Positions 1 through 5,750 of a stretch of 7,424 nt of DNA are shown piece after piece. Made by a program: the position numbers and the translations under genes. A model generated the notes under the pieces. It searched no databases. It saw only the letters and a program-made list of their open reading frames with translations, and had not been told where the DNA came from. Within the stretch, counting starts at the first letter, position 1; every line of letters starts with the position of its first letter. The DNA lies in contig SKLD01000103.1 in the NCBI GenBank assembly GCA_007123395.1, forward strand, positions 1 to 7,424, read 5' to 3'. The stretch comes from Opitutales bacterium. Lineage in GTDB: Bacteria > Verrucomicrobiota > Verrucomicrobiia > Opitutales > Oceanipulchritudinaceae.

Positions 1-287
1 AGGGCGACGGCACGGGGGCGAGGATCGACCCGGCGGCGTTGCTGGAAGCGGTGAGGAACGGCGGGGAGCTGCAGCCGCACGAGCTGCTGCGGCTGCGCGC
101 ACGGTTTCTCACGGAGGGCCGTGCGCTGGGAACGCGCGATTGGCTGGAAGACGGAGAAGGGGCGCGTGTCCTTGCTATGCTGAAGCGGCCGCCGCCGTGC
201 CGGCCCGTCGAATTCCTCGACAACGTGGATCTGGCGGTGGCGCGCTCACGGGCGGGATATTGTGCGCTGGAAGACCCCCGCGGCTGA
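1..287 (+). CDS. 3' end of a REP-associated (IS200-like) transposase-like gene, partial
   Basis: The reading frame is open from base 3 through the left edge to a TGA at 285-287, so this is the C-terminal end of a gene that starts outside the window (about 94 residues visible). The stretch around GGELQPHELLRLRARFLTEG followed by ALGTRDWLE resembles the C-terminal part of REP-associated tyrosine transposases (TnpA_REP). In that family a 'GGxLxxxELLRCRVRYFxDGxxLGSxxFV' segment follows the catalytic Y1 domain. The final YCALEDPRG is also reminiscent of the family's usual Leu-Arg-Asp-Leu-Arg tail. The canonical Cys, Tyr and Phe positions are replaced and the part between the two matching stretches does not align, so the gene may be diverged or decaying. 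The catalytic HUH and Tyr residues lie outside the window. The identification rests on remembered family consensus, so it is tentative; the open frame itself is clear. Confidence 0.5.
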   Translation, partial: GDGTGARIDPAALLEAVRNGGELQPHELLRLRARFLTEGRALGTRDWLEDGEGARVLAMLKRPPPCRPVEFLDNVDLAVARSRAGYCALEDPRG

Positions 288-552
288 CATCCCTTGCTTG
301 CGGGTTAGCCCGTGCTGTCCGCCGGCGACGGCGAAGGTCTGGCTGCGCGCGTGTTCGTCGCTGGCGGGCAGGCTCGAATGGCGCCGTCGGCCCGCATTTT
401 CCGGTCTATCCCCGTGCTTTGAGCTCCCGTTTCCGGAGTCCCGTCTTATGGATTCGGACGGTTGCCGCTGGAGACTCTGCGGTCAGATCGCCAATAGACT
501 TCCGGCAACGCAGAAGCCAGGGGTGCGTCAGCTCGCGGCGTTTGCACGAGGA
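288..552. other. Intergenic stretch with no recognisable gene
   Basis: About 265 bases lie between the transposase-like gene end and the convergent end of the TPR lipoprotein gene. Open frames exist here, but none gives a recognisable protein and none has a ribosome binding site. I see no tRNA, CRISPR or insertion-sequence ends. There are only short inverted repeats, for example TCTGCG at 476-481 with CGCAGA at 509-514, and CGGG/CCCG with a four-base loop near 301-312. None is followed by a T tract. The region could hold REP-like palindromes, since the upstream gene resembles a REP-associated transposase, but nothing here is strong enough to call one. Confidence 0.6.
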
Positions 553-2022
553 TCAGAGGCGACGTAGAGCAGCTTCGGCGTGGTTGCGGCGCGGGTGCTC
601 GGGCCCTGCAAGTTCGAGGTAGCGTCGGTAATAGACCCGTGCGCTTCGCGGGTCGTTGCCTACTTCATCGTAAGCGCGGGCGAGGGCGAAGAGGATATCG
701 GGGCTTTCGGGAAAACGGTCACGAGCACGCTCAATTTCACGGATGAGGCGGTCGGGGGGAAGCGCTTGGTGGGCGGCGCGCAGGAACTGCATGGTGTACA
801 CAGGGTTGGATGGGTCGCGGCGCACAGCTTCACTGGCGGAGGCCTGCGCCCAGTCGGCTTGTCCAGCGCGCAACTGCGCTTCGCTCAGACCCATCCACAC
901 TTCAGGGTTGTCGCGGTCGTCGCGGAGGGCTTCGCGGAAAGCGGAGACAGCCGCGGAGGCGTCGCTGTCGTCGAGAAGGCGCCGGGCGCGTGCAAGAGCG
1001 TCGGACGGTTCGGGCTCGGGGGGTGCGGTTTCACCGGGTTCGCGGGCGGGGCGTGTGTCGGCGCGTGCGGCTTCGGCGCGGGCGGCTTCACGTAATTGTT
1101 CGGCGACGCGCTCCGACTCACGGCGGGCCGCGCGGGTGGCGTCTTCGGCGGGTGTGGGCGTGGGCTCGGCAACGACCGGCGGATCGGGCGGTGGTGTCGC
1201 GCGCTGTTCCGCTTCGCGGCGGGCGCGGGAGAGGGCTTCGGCGGCGCGACGGGCTTCGTCCTGGCGTTCGCGCCAAGCGACGAGTTCACGGCGTTTCGGG
1301 GCGAGGCGGGAGCGGTCGAAGAGGCGCGGGAATTCTTCGTCCATCTGGCGGAGGACGGTTTCGGCGTCGCCGGGGCGGTTGGCGGCGAGGGCGGTTTCGA
1401 TGAGGCCGAGGAAGGCTTCAGGGCGGGCTTCGTCACGTTTTTCGGCGGCGGAGGCAAACCATGACTGGGCCTGGGCAAGGTTGTTGCCTTGGAGGAAGAG
1501 GCGGCCGATGGCGACTTGGGTGGTGCCGTCGGGGTTGTGCCGGTTGGAGCGTAGGTATGCTTCAATGGCTTCTTGGCGGTTGCCGCGTTCGAGGTGCAGT
1601 TGGGCGAGGGTACGCCAGACAGCAGTGTCTTCAGGGTTCTGTTCGAGGTAGTGCTCGTAGGCGCGGACTGCGCCGGGGGCGTCGCCGGCCTCACGCAGGG
1701 CACCTGCGGCGAAGAGAAGGGGAAGCGGATCGCCGGGGACAATGTCAGCGAGGCGGAGATAGTGAAAGGCGGAGAGTGCCATGTCGCCTTCGGCGGCGTA
1801 GGCTTCGGCGAGTGTTTCCACGATTTCGGGACGGCCCTCGTGGATTTCGTCGTAGGCTTCGAGGCGTTCAATGGCGGTGCGGAATTCGCCTGTGGCGAGA
1901 AAACTCTCGGCTTCGGCGAGGGTTTCTTCCGCCGTGGGTTCGCGCCGACCGCAGCCGACGGCTAGAAATAGCGCGATGAACAGGGAAAGGCGGAAAAAGG
2001 TCTTCTCTTGAAAGCTTATCAT
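553..2022 (-). CDS. TPR-repeat lipoprotein
   Basis: This is a 489-residue envelope protein, probably an anchored scaffold for protein-protein contacts; its partner is unknown. The N-terminus has two charged residues, a hydrophobic run (about 11-23) and a lipobox ending AVGC, giving lipidation at Cys24. Residues 32-215 form a series of helix pairs with TPR spacing, for example around Ala74-Tyr75 and Trp136 onward. Residues 242-338 are an Arg/Ala/Glu-rich, probably coiled-coil stretch interrupted by a Pro-rich segment (277-291). Residues 340-475 form a second TPR block. The lack of Lys-Asp or similar retention signals does not settle whether it sits in the inner or outer membrane. The ATG start is well placed before the signal sequence, though upstream there is only a weak AAGAG-like binding site. 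It diverges from the DUF362-like gene with almost no spacer. No enzymatic domain is visible. The lipoprotein and TPR assignment is firm and the specific role is unknown. Confidence 0.9.
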   Translation of the reverse strand: MISFQEKTFFRLSLFIALFLAVGCGRREPTAEETLAEAESFLATGEFRTAIERLEAYDEIHEGRPEIVETLAEAYAAEGDMALSAFHYLRLADIVPGDPLPLLFAAGALREAGDAPGAVRAYEHYLEQNPEDTAVWRTLAQLHLERGNRQEAIEAYLRSNRHNPDGTTQVAIGRLFLQGNNLAQAQSWFASAAEKRDEARPEAFLGLIETALAANRPGDAETVLRQMDEEFPRLFDRSRLAPKRRELVAWRERQDEARRAAEALSRARREAEQRATPPPDPPVVAEPTPTPAEDATRAARRESERVAEQLREAARAEAARADTRPAREPGETAPPEPEPSDALARARRLLDDSDASAAVSAFREALRDDRDNPEVWMGLSEAQLRAGQADWAQASASEAVRRDPSNPVYTMQFLRAAHQALPPDRLIREIERARDRFPESPDILFALARAYDEVGNDPRSARVYYRRYLELAGPEHPRRNHAEAALRRL

Positions 2023-2049
2023 TGTTCTCTTGGACGAGTCTTGATCGCA
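2023..2049. promoter_or_regulatory. Very short divergent spacer between lipoprotein and DUF362-like genes
   Basis: Only 27 bp separate the ATG of the minus-strand lipoprotein gene from the preferred ATG of the plus-strand gene. Two divergent promoters cannot fit in this spacer, so at least one must lie inside the neighbouring coding sequence. The only Shine-Dalgarno-like word for the plus-strand gene is GGACGAG at 2032-2038. This is a weak match 11 bases from the start. No clear -35/-10 pair was seen. Confidence 0.35.
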
Positions 2050-3099
2050 ATGGGTTTAGAAAAAATCGGTGTTCCCGTTTTTGCAATGTTCTTACTGGCG
2101 CTTCCGGCAGCGGGCGCCTTCTGGGGATTTGAGGACGAGGCGCGCGCTCCTTTTCTAGGAAAGGTGTGGGAGTACGGTGTGGACGGATTCGGGGAGTCAC
2201 ACTACGAGACGGCCGTGGAGGCGCTCTTCCAGCAGTTCGAGGAGGCGACGGGCAAGCGCTTGGAGCCGGGGGAGCATCGGCGCGCGGGGCTGAAGGTGTA
2301 TTCCAACTCCGGTCCCGGGTTGGCGACGCCGCGTGCGCTCACGCGGGCGGTCATAACGGCGCTGCGCCGCCGCGGTTTTGAGCGCGGCGAGTTGTTTTTG
2401 TTGGACGCGCAGGAGTCGCGGCTGCGTGCGGTGGGCTACCTGCCGCCCCTTTCGCGGCGTCCGGAGGGGGACTACTTTGACGGAGTGCCTGTGCGCTACC
2501 TCGATTCCGGTGAACTGTTCAGCGACCTGTGGTATTACGAGAGCCCTTTGCCGCGGGAGTTTTCGAGCCCGTTGGCGCGGCGGATTTTCGGCGAGACCGA
2601 ACTCCCGTCGCTGGTCACCCGGAAGAGCTTCTTACCAGAAGACCTGCTGGTCGGCGTCGATTTCTGGATCAACCTGCCCATGGTGACGGACCATCCCGCG
2701 CTCGGCATCAACGGGGCGCTCGTAAACGCCACCCTTTGGAACATCAGTAACAATAGCCGTTTTTTTATCAGCGAGGCGAACGCGCCGATCGCGGTGGCGG
2801 AGATCGCGGCGATTCCGGAGTTGCGGGCCTCATGGGCGTTGACCCTGCTGACGCTGGAGCGCTACCAGTATATCGGCGGACCGCACTTCCGCTCGCTCTA
2901 CTCGAGAAGTGAACCGCGGGTGCTCCTCTCAGCGGACCCGGTTGTGCTCGATGCGCTAATGCTGGAGCGGATCAACGAACACCGCGAAGCGAGCGGGTTC
3001 CACACGCTTCCGGTGATCCTGCCCCAGCTCGATTTCGCCGTTCAGCTGGGGGTCGGTTACGGGCTGGCGAGGCAGGCGCGCATCGAGCAACTGCGGTGA
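2050..3099 (+). CDS. Exported DUF362-like protein
   Basis: This is a 349-residue protein whose second half resembles the DUF362 family, which has no firmly assigned reaction. The visible signature includes VDFWINLPMVTDHPALGING (residues 203-222), matching the family's 'NLPxxKxH...GxTGALKN' region. It also includes SADPVVLDALMLERIN (294-309), matching the 'SxDPVAxDA' region. Residues 1-23 form a signal peptide: Lys5, a hydrophobic run, and an AGA site before Phe24. The mature protein is therefore probably periplasmic, unlike the common cytoplasmic, ferredoxin-fused DUF362 proteins. There are no cysteines and hence no Fe-S motif. I chose the ATG at 2050 rather than an in-frame TTG at 2008, because TTG would overlap the divergent gene and put 14 non-signal residues before the signal peptide. 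nuoA follows on the same strand after 70 bp. The family call is moderately sure; the function is unknown. Confidence 0.8.
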   Translation: MGLEKIGVPVFAMFLLALPAAGAFWGFEDEARAPFLGKVWEYGVDGFGESHYETAVEALFQQFEEATGKRLEPGEHRRAGLKVYSNSGPGLATPRALTRAVITALRRRGFERGELFLLDAQESRLRAVGYLPPLSRRPEGDYFDGVPVRYLDSGELFSDLWYYESPLPREFSSPLARRIFGETELPSLVTRKSFLPEDLLVGVDFWINLPMVTDHPALGINGALVNATLWNISNNSRFFISEANAPIAVAEIAAIPELRASWALTLLTLERYQYIGGPHFRSLYSRSEPRVLLSADPVVLDALMLERINEHREASGFHTLPVILPQLDFAVQLGVGYGLARQARIEQLR

Positions 3100-3156
3100 G
3101 CGGGATATTTTTTTGGATATTTGCGTTTGCGCCGCGCGCAGGGCTTCGTTTGCCTT

Positions 3157-3162
3157 GAGGAG
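3157..3162 (+). promoter_or_regulatory. Ribosome binding site of nuoA
   Basis: GAGGAG lies seven bases before the ATG at 3170. It fixes the nuoA start there rather than at an in-frame upstream start near 3113, which would add about 19 residues not found in NuoA. It is one of only two strong Shine-Dalgarno sites in the window; the other precedes rpmG. Confidence 0.8.
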
Positions 3163-3169
3163 TTTAAGT

Positions 3170-3544
3170 ATGACACTAGACGATTACCTGCCGGTTTTGA
3201 TCCAGATTTTGATTGCGCTGTCGCTCGCCGTCATCATCCTCGGCGCGAGTCATTTGCTCGGTCAGCGGGCGGTGCGCAATGCGGTCAAAGACTCCGCCTA
3301 CGAGTGCGGAATTCCGGCGGAGGGCGGCGCGGGAACGCGCTTCAGCGTGAAGTTCTACCTCACGGCGATGTTGTTCATTGTCTTTGATATCGAGGTTGCC
3401 TTTTTGATTCCGTGGGTGCTCGTCTACCGCGATTTTCTGGCACAAGATCTGCCGATTTTGATGCCGGTTCTCTTTTTCATACTTGTTCTCGTCGTGGGCC
3501 TTGTCTACGAGCTGAAGAAAGGTGCGCTGGAATGGGACAAATGA
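3170..3544 (+). CDS. nuoA: NADH-quinone oxidoreductase subunit A
   Basis: This is a 124-residue membrane subunit of respiratory complex I, which passes electrons from NADH to quinone and pumps protons across the inner membrane. Three membrane segments are visible at about 7-30, 59-82 and 95-114. The family's conserved loop motif YECG is at 44-47, and the hallmark KFYLTAMLFIVFDIEVAFL is at 61-79, continuing into IPWV, with the conserved FDIE acidic pair. The length is normal for NuoA. In most bacteria nuoA is followed at once by nuoB and the rest of the complex. Here the next gene is a signalling protein, so nuoA is separated from the other subunits, at least downstream. The stop codon overlaps the ATG of a 26-codon ORF in an ATGA arrangement (3541-3544). 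Upstream of the ribosome site are T-rich bases and two GGATATTT copies (3103-3110, 3115-3122), which may belong to its promoter region. Confidence 0.95.
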   Translation: MTLDDYLPVLIQILIALSLAVIILGASHLLGQRAVRNAVKDSAYECGIPAEGGAGTRFSVKFYLTAMLFIVFDIEVAFLIPWVLVYRDFLAQDLPILMPVLFFILVLVVGLVYELKKGALEWDK

Positions 3545-3621
3545 AGCGCCCACGCACCGGTAGATCCGAAATCCCCGAACACCGGCCGCTCCGGGCCGTG
3601 AAGAACGCACATGCGGCTTGA
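3541..3621 (+). CDS. Possible 26-residue bridging/leader ORF between nuoA and the cyclase
   Basis: An ATG at 3541 overlaps the nuoA stop (ATGA). It opens a 26-codon frame for a basic peptide that begins MKRPRTGR and ends KNAHAA, with its TGA at 3619-3621. That stop lies inside the first codons of the cyclase gene, which starts at 3611, so nuoA, this ORF and the cyclase overlap in a chain. The cyclase has no convincing Shine-Dalgarno sequence, so ribosomes finishing the small ORF could reinitiate on it. The peptide matches no family I know. Ordinary chance could also produce such a short frame, so whether it is translated is uncertain. Confidence 0.3.
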   Translation: MKRPRTGRSEIPEHRPLRAVKNAHAA

Positions 3622-4972
3622 CCGGTACATCGCAAAGTCGCGCATCATCGAGATCGAGAGCAGAGACTTTCAGGGGGCTCTTCTCGAACTGCTGAACGTC
3701 TCCGTCTACCGCTCCAGCGACGAGTTGAACCCCAAGCGCATTGTCGCGCAGTTGCTCAACCGCGAGAAGACGATGACGACCTACCTTGGGCACGGTGTGG
3801 CCATGCCCCACCTGCGCGTGAAGATGAAGCGCCCCTACATCTTCGCGGTGGGGCGCGTGCCGTCGGGGATCGAGTTCGACGGGCGGGGTGAGTACAAAGA
3901 CGTCCGCTTGATTTTCCTCCTTCTCGCATCCGAAACGGAGAGGAATTACCTCAACGTCCTCGCCTCGCTCGCCCGGCTCTTCCGCAGCCGTGACCTCGTG
4001 GAGCGCATCGTGGGCGCGCCGGACACGCGCACTTTCCAAGAACGCGTTTTCCTTGCCTTCGGGGGCTTGCTGGCGAAGCCGGAGCGCCGCCGCAACCGCT
4101 TCAACCGGCTCTTTTTGCGGGAGGCGGAGAAGGTCGCGCGCGATGCCCGCTGCGCCGCAGTGCTGATTTTCAGCGACACTTTTGCGGGGGGCATCGAACT
4201 GACGGAGGGCTTTCCCCGCTATCGCACGATCCTCGTCACCCGCGCCGCCGGCGACCAGTCGTCGCAGGGATCAACTGTTGAGACTTGCATCGAGGTGCGG
4301 TCCTTCTCCCGGCAGCGACTTTCCCAAGTGCGCAGCGCTATTCTCATCGGGCTCACGCGCGGCCTGTTCAAGTATAGCGACCGCCTCTGCTGCGTGGGGG
4401 GGATTCCCTCAAGCAATCTGCTCGACACGATCCTTGTTGTCGACGTGGAGCGCGAGTTCCAGAGTGTCATCGACCGGGAGAGTGAGATCCTTCCCGGTTC
4501 GTTGAAAATCGAGGTGGTGGAGCGCATGCTCGGCATCGCGACGGAGCTGGCGGTGGAGGGTCGCGAGGGCAAGCCGGTCGGGGGCCTCTTCGTCCTCGGG
4601 GACTCCGCGAAGGTCAACCAGATGGTCAAGTCACTGGTCCTCAATCCGTTTCATGGTTATCGCGAAGAGGAGCGCAACGTCCTCAACCCCTTCATGGATG
4701 AGACCATCAAGGAGTTTTCCGTCATCGACGGGTGTTTCGTCATTCGCGGCGACGGCGTGATCCAATCCGCGGGGAGCCTCATCCACGCTCCGTCGGAGTT
4801 CTATGAAGACCTGCCGAGTGGTTTCGGTGCGCGGCACTCCGCTGCCGCTGCCATCTCGCGGGCGGCCGACTGCCTTGCCATTTGCGTGAGTTCGAGCACG
4901 GGACAGGTGACGCTCTTCCGTAAAGGGGTGATGCTGCCGCTGCTCGAGCGGCCTATCGGATCGATGAGTTAG
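3611..4972 (+). CDS. PTS EIIA-2 / pyruvate-kinase-C-like / diadenylate cyclase fusion (c-di-AMP synthase)
   Basis: This is a 453-residue cytoplasmic signalling protein with three domains. Residues 1-152 resemble a PTS EIIA type 2 domain (fructose/mannitol/Ntr class). GHGVAMPH at 60-67 matches 'GxGxAxPH', placing the phosphorylatable His at 67, and LIFLLLASET (100-109) matches the family core. Residues about 165-278 resemble the pyruvate-kinase C-terminal alpha/beta fold that precedes the cyclase domain in DacZ-type proteins. Residues about 280-448 are a diadenylate cyclase (DAC/DisA_N) domain, which joins two ATP into cyclic di-AMP. Its landmarks are GGLFVLGD (324-331), NPF (345-347), IDGCFVI (372-378) in place of the usual DGA motif, and GARHSAAAAIS (406-416), the RHR-type motif. 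There are no membrane segments, unlike CdaA. The start has no clear ribosome site and lies within the preceding small ORF. The DAC call is strong, EIIA is good and the middle domain is moderate. Control of synthesis by phosphorylation is inference. Confidence 0.9.
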   Translation: MRLDRYIAKSRIIEIESRDFQGALLELLNVSVYRSSDELNPKRIVAQLLNREKTMTTYLGHGVAMPHLRVKMKRPYIFAVGRVPSGIEFDGRGEYKDVRLIFLLLASETERNYLNVLASLARLFRSRDLVERIVGAPDTRTFQERVFLAFGGLLAKPERRRNRFNRLFLREAEKVARDARCAAVLIFSDTFAGGIELTEGFPRYRTILVTRAAGDQSSQGSTVETCIEVRSFSRQRLSQVRSAILIGLTRGLFKYSDRLCCVGGIPSSNLLDTILVVDVEREFQSVIDRESEILPGSLKIEVVERMLGIATELAVEGREGKPVGGLFVLGDSAKVNQMVKSLVLNPFHGYREEERNVLNPFMDETIKEFSVIDGCFVIRGDGVIQSAGSLIHAPSEFYEDLPSGFGARHSAAAAISRAADCLAICVSSSTGQVTLFRKGVMLPLLERPIGSMS

Positions 4973-4985
4973 GGCGTTTTTTCCC

Positions 4986-5016
4986 TTGCCAGTGCCGCGC
5001 GCGACGGTTGTATGGG
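4986..5016 (+). promoter_or_regulatory. Possible promoter of rpmG
   Basis: TTGCCA at 4986-4991 differs from the sigma-70 -35 consensus at one base. It is followed either after 16 bases by TTGTAT (5008-5013) or after 19 by TATGGG (5011-5016), both poor -10 elements. It lies in the 68-bp gap between the cyclase stop and rpmG. Read-through transcription from upstream is an equally reasonable source of rpmG mRNA. Confidence 0.25.
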
Positions 5017-5040
5017 GCGTTTTTTTGGAGGAAACCAGTT

Positions 5041-5208
5041 ATGCCACGCGATTTCATCATCCTTGAATGCACCGAAGCCCGCGCCGAGAACAAGCGTCCG
5101 TCGCGCTACTGCTCCACGCGCAATAAGAAGCTGCAGCAAGGCCGCATCGAGAAGAAGAAGTTTAATCCTTCGCTCCGGCGGTACACGCTCCACCGCGAGA
5201 TTAAGTAA
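5041..5208 (+). CDS. rpmG: 50S ribosomal protein L33
   Basis: This is a 55-residue basic protein of the large ribosomal subunit, with the normal L33 length and the typical ending RRYTLHREIK. A strong GGAGGA at 5027-5032, eight bases before the ATG, sets the start. In zinc-binding L33 two Cys-x-x-Cys pairs hold a metal. Here each pair keeps only its first cysteine (Cys10 and Cys24) while the partner positions are Ala13 and Arg27. This is therefore a zinc-independent (C-minus) form with leftover cysteines. The gene follows the cyclase gene on the same strand by 68 bp and ends at a convergent junction with two hairpins. Confidence 0.93.
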   Translation: MPRDFIILECTEARAENKRPSRYCSTRNKKLQQGRIEKKKFNPSLRRYTLHREIK

Positions 5209-5213
5209 AGACC

Positions 5214-5232
5214 GGCGGGCAGTTCGCCCGCC
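5214..5232 (+). terminator. GC-rich hairpin after rpmG
   Basis: GGCGGGC (5214-5220) and GCCCGCC (5226-5232) form a perfect seven-base-pair stem with an AGTTC loop. The hairpin starts five bases after the rpmG stop codon. The position is typical of an intrinsic terminator, but no run of T follows, so termination may be inefficient or Rho-assisted. Alternatively it may protect the mRNA 3' end. Confidence 0.5.
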
Positions 5233-5251
5233 CGCGAAGGACCCGATTTTC

Positions 5252-5279
5252 CGAGCCGATGGTTTTCGCCGTCGGCTCG
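5252..5279. terminator. Hairpin at the convergent rpmG / DUF4032-like junction
   Basis: CGAGCCGA (5252-5259) pairs with TCGGCTCG (5272-5279). Four further pairs, two of them G-U, extend the stem to 12 and leave a four-base loop at 5264-5267. It starts five bases beyond the stop codon of the minus-strand gene and lies downstream of rpmG, so it could serve both directions. Neither side has a good T tract: TCTTTA follows on the plus strand and nothing useful on the minus strand. Confidence 0.5.
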
Positions 5280-5284
5280 AGTCT

Positions 5285-5566
5285 TTATCGGGTTGCCGCG
5301 GAGGTATCGCGCGCCATGGGCCCGCGCCCTGCTACGTCGGATTCGCCACGCGAGCGGGAACCGCGTCGCCGCGCCGCGCGCCAACCGTCGCGATGGTTGC
5401 GGATCCAGTCGAGCAGCGCGCGCTCAAAGCCGATATCGCGCCCGATCTTCTCAGACTCGATCCACTTGTGACGCAGAATCTCTTCGCGCTCCGCCAAAAA
5501 CTCCTGATAGAGGCTGGAGCGCTTGAGGACATCCTGTGTCCGCGCGTTGTTCGCCGTTGGTTTCAT
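5285..5566 (-). CDS. Small DUF4032-like protein
   Basis: This is a 93-residue soluble protein of unknown function. Residues about 19-65 carry the pattern EILRHKWIESEKIGRDIGFE followed by RALLDWIRNHRDGWRAARR. It resembles the 'HxWxxSExxGxDVGxxxAxxDW' signature of short DUF4032-type proteins and the end of larger DUF4032 proteins. The pattern is mostly helical and amphipathic and contains no catalytic motif that I recognise. The last 27 residues are Arg/Gly/Ser-rich, look disordered, and could be poorly conserved. The ATG at 5566 lies before a short polar lead-in; no good Shine-Dalgarno sequence is upstream. It reads in the same direction as mrp but 184 bp beyond that gene's stop, so it is probably a separate transcript. 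The conserved motif argues that the gene is real; its job is unknown. Confidence 0.72.
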   Translation of the reverse strand: MKPTANNARTQDVLKRSSLYQEFLAEREEILRHKWIESEKIGRDIGFERALLDWIRNHRDGWRAARRRGSRSRGESDVAGRGPMARDTSAATR

Positions 5567-5687
5567 GAAAAATAGTGGGGAAAGTGTCTTCGCGGAAGGC
5601 GCTTGGCATTCCGTTGGAAATCATGGAGATGAAACTGTTGGGTAATAAGATTTAGTTAATGCTTGAACGCAATGAAGCGACAAGCCT

Positions 5688-5714
5688 AAACGAAGGAAAC
5701 GGCGGAGATCCACC
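5688..5714 (-). terminator. Possible weak terminator after mrp
   Basis: On the minus strand, GGTGG-ATCT-CCGCC (5714 down to 5701) can form a five-pair stem with one G-U. It is followed by GTTTCCTTCGTTT (5700 to 5688), a T-rich but interrupted tail. It lies 37 bp past the mrp stop. The stem is short, so this is only a candidate. The rest of the 5567-5750 gap is AT-richer than its surroundings and shows no gene; it probably also holds the promoter of the DUF4032-like gene. Confidence 0.3.
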
Positions 5715-5750
5715 AATGTTTCACCCTATTTGAGCCGCTAGTGCATCCGT

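Noticed and set aside
743..1651. Long plus-strand open frame of about 300 codons opposite the TPR lipoprotein gene
   Set aside because: The product is a low-complexity Arg/Ser/Ala-rich sequence, typical of the antisense of GC-rich coding DNA. The minus-strand frame has a lipobox and TPR pattern.
885..1871. Second minus-strand frame inside the TPR gene
   Set aside because: Its product is Pro/Ser/Thr/Lys-rich without domain features, and it is simply out of frame with the real gene.
2008..2049. TTG start for the DUF362-like gene, adding 14 residues
   Set aside because: It would overlap the divergent lipoprotein gene and place residues before a well-formed signal peptide that begins at the ATG at 2050.
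3113..3169. Upstream start for nuoA, adding 19 residues
   Set aside because: The extension is not hydrophobic like NuoA, and the strong GAGGAG site points to the ATG at 3170.
3176..4039. Minus-strand open frame of 287 codons opposite nuoA and the cyclase
   Set aside because: nuoA and the EIIA domain on the plus strand carry clear family motifs. The antisense product matches nothing and spans two genes and their junction.
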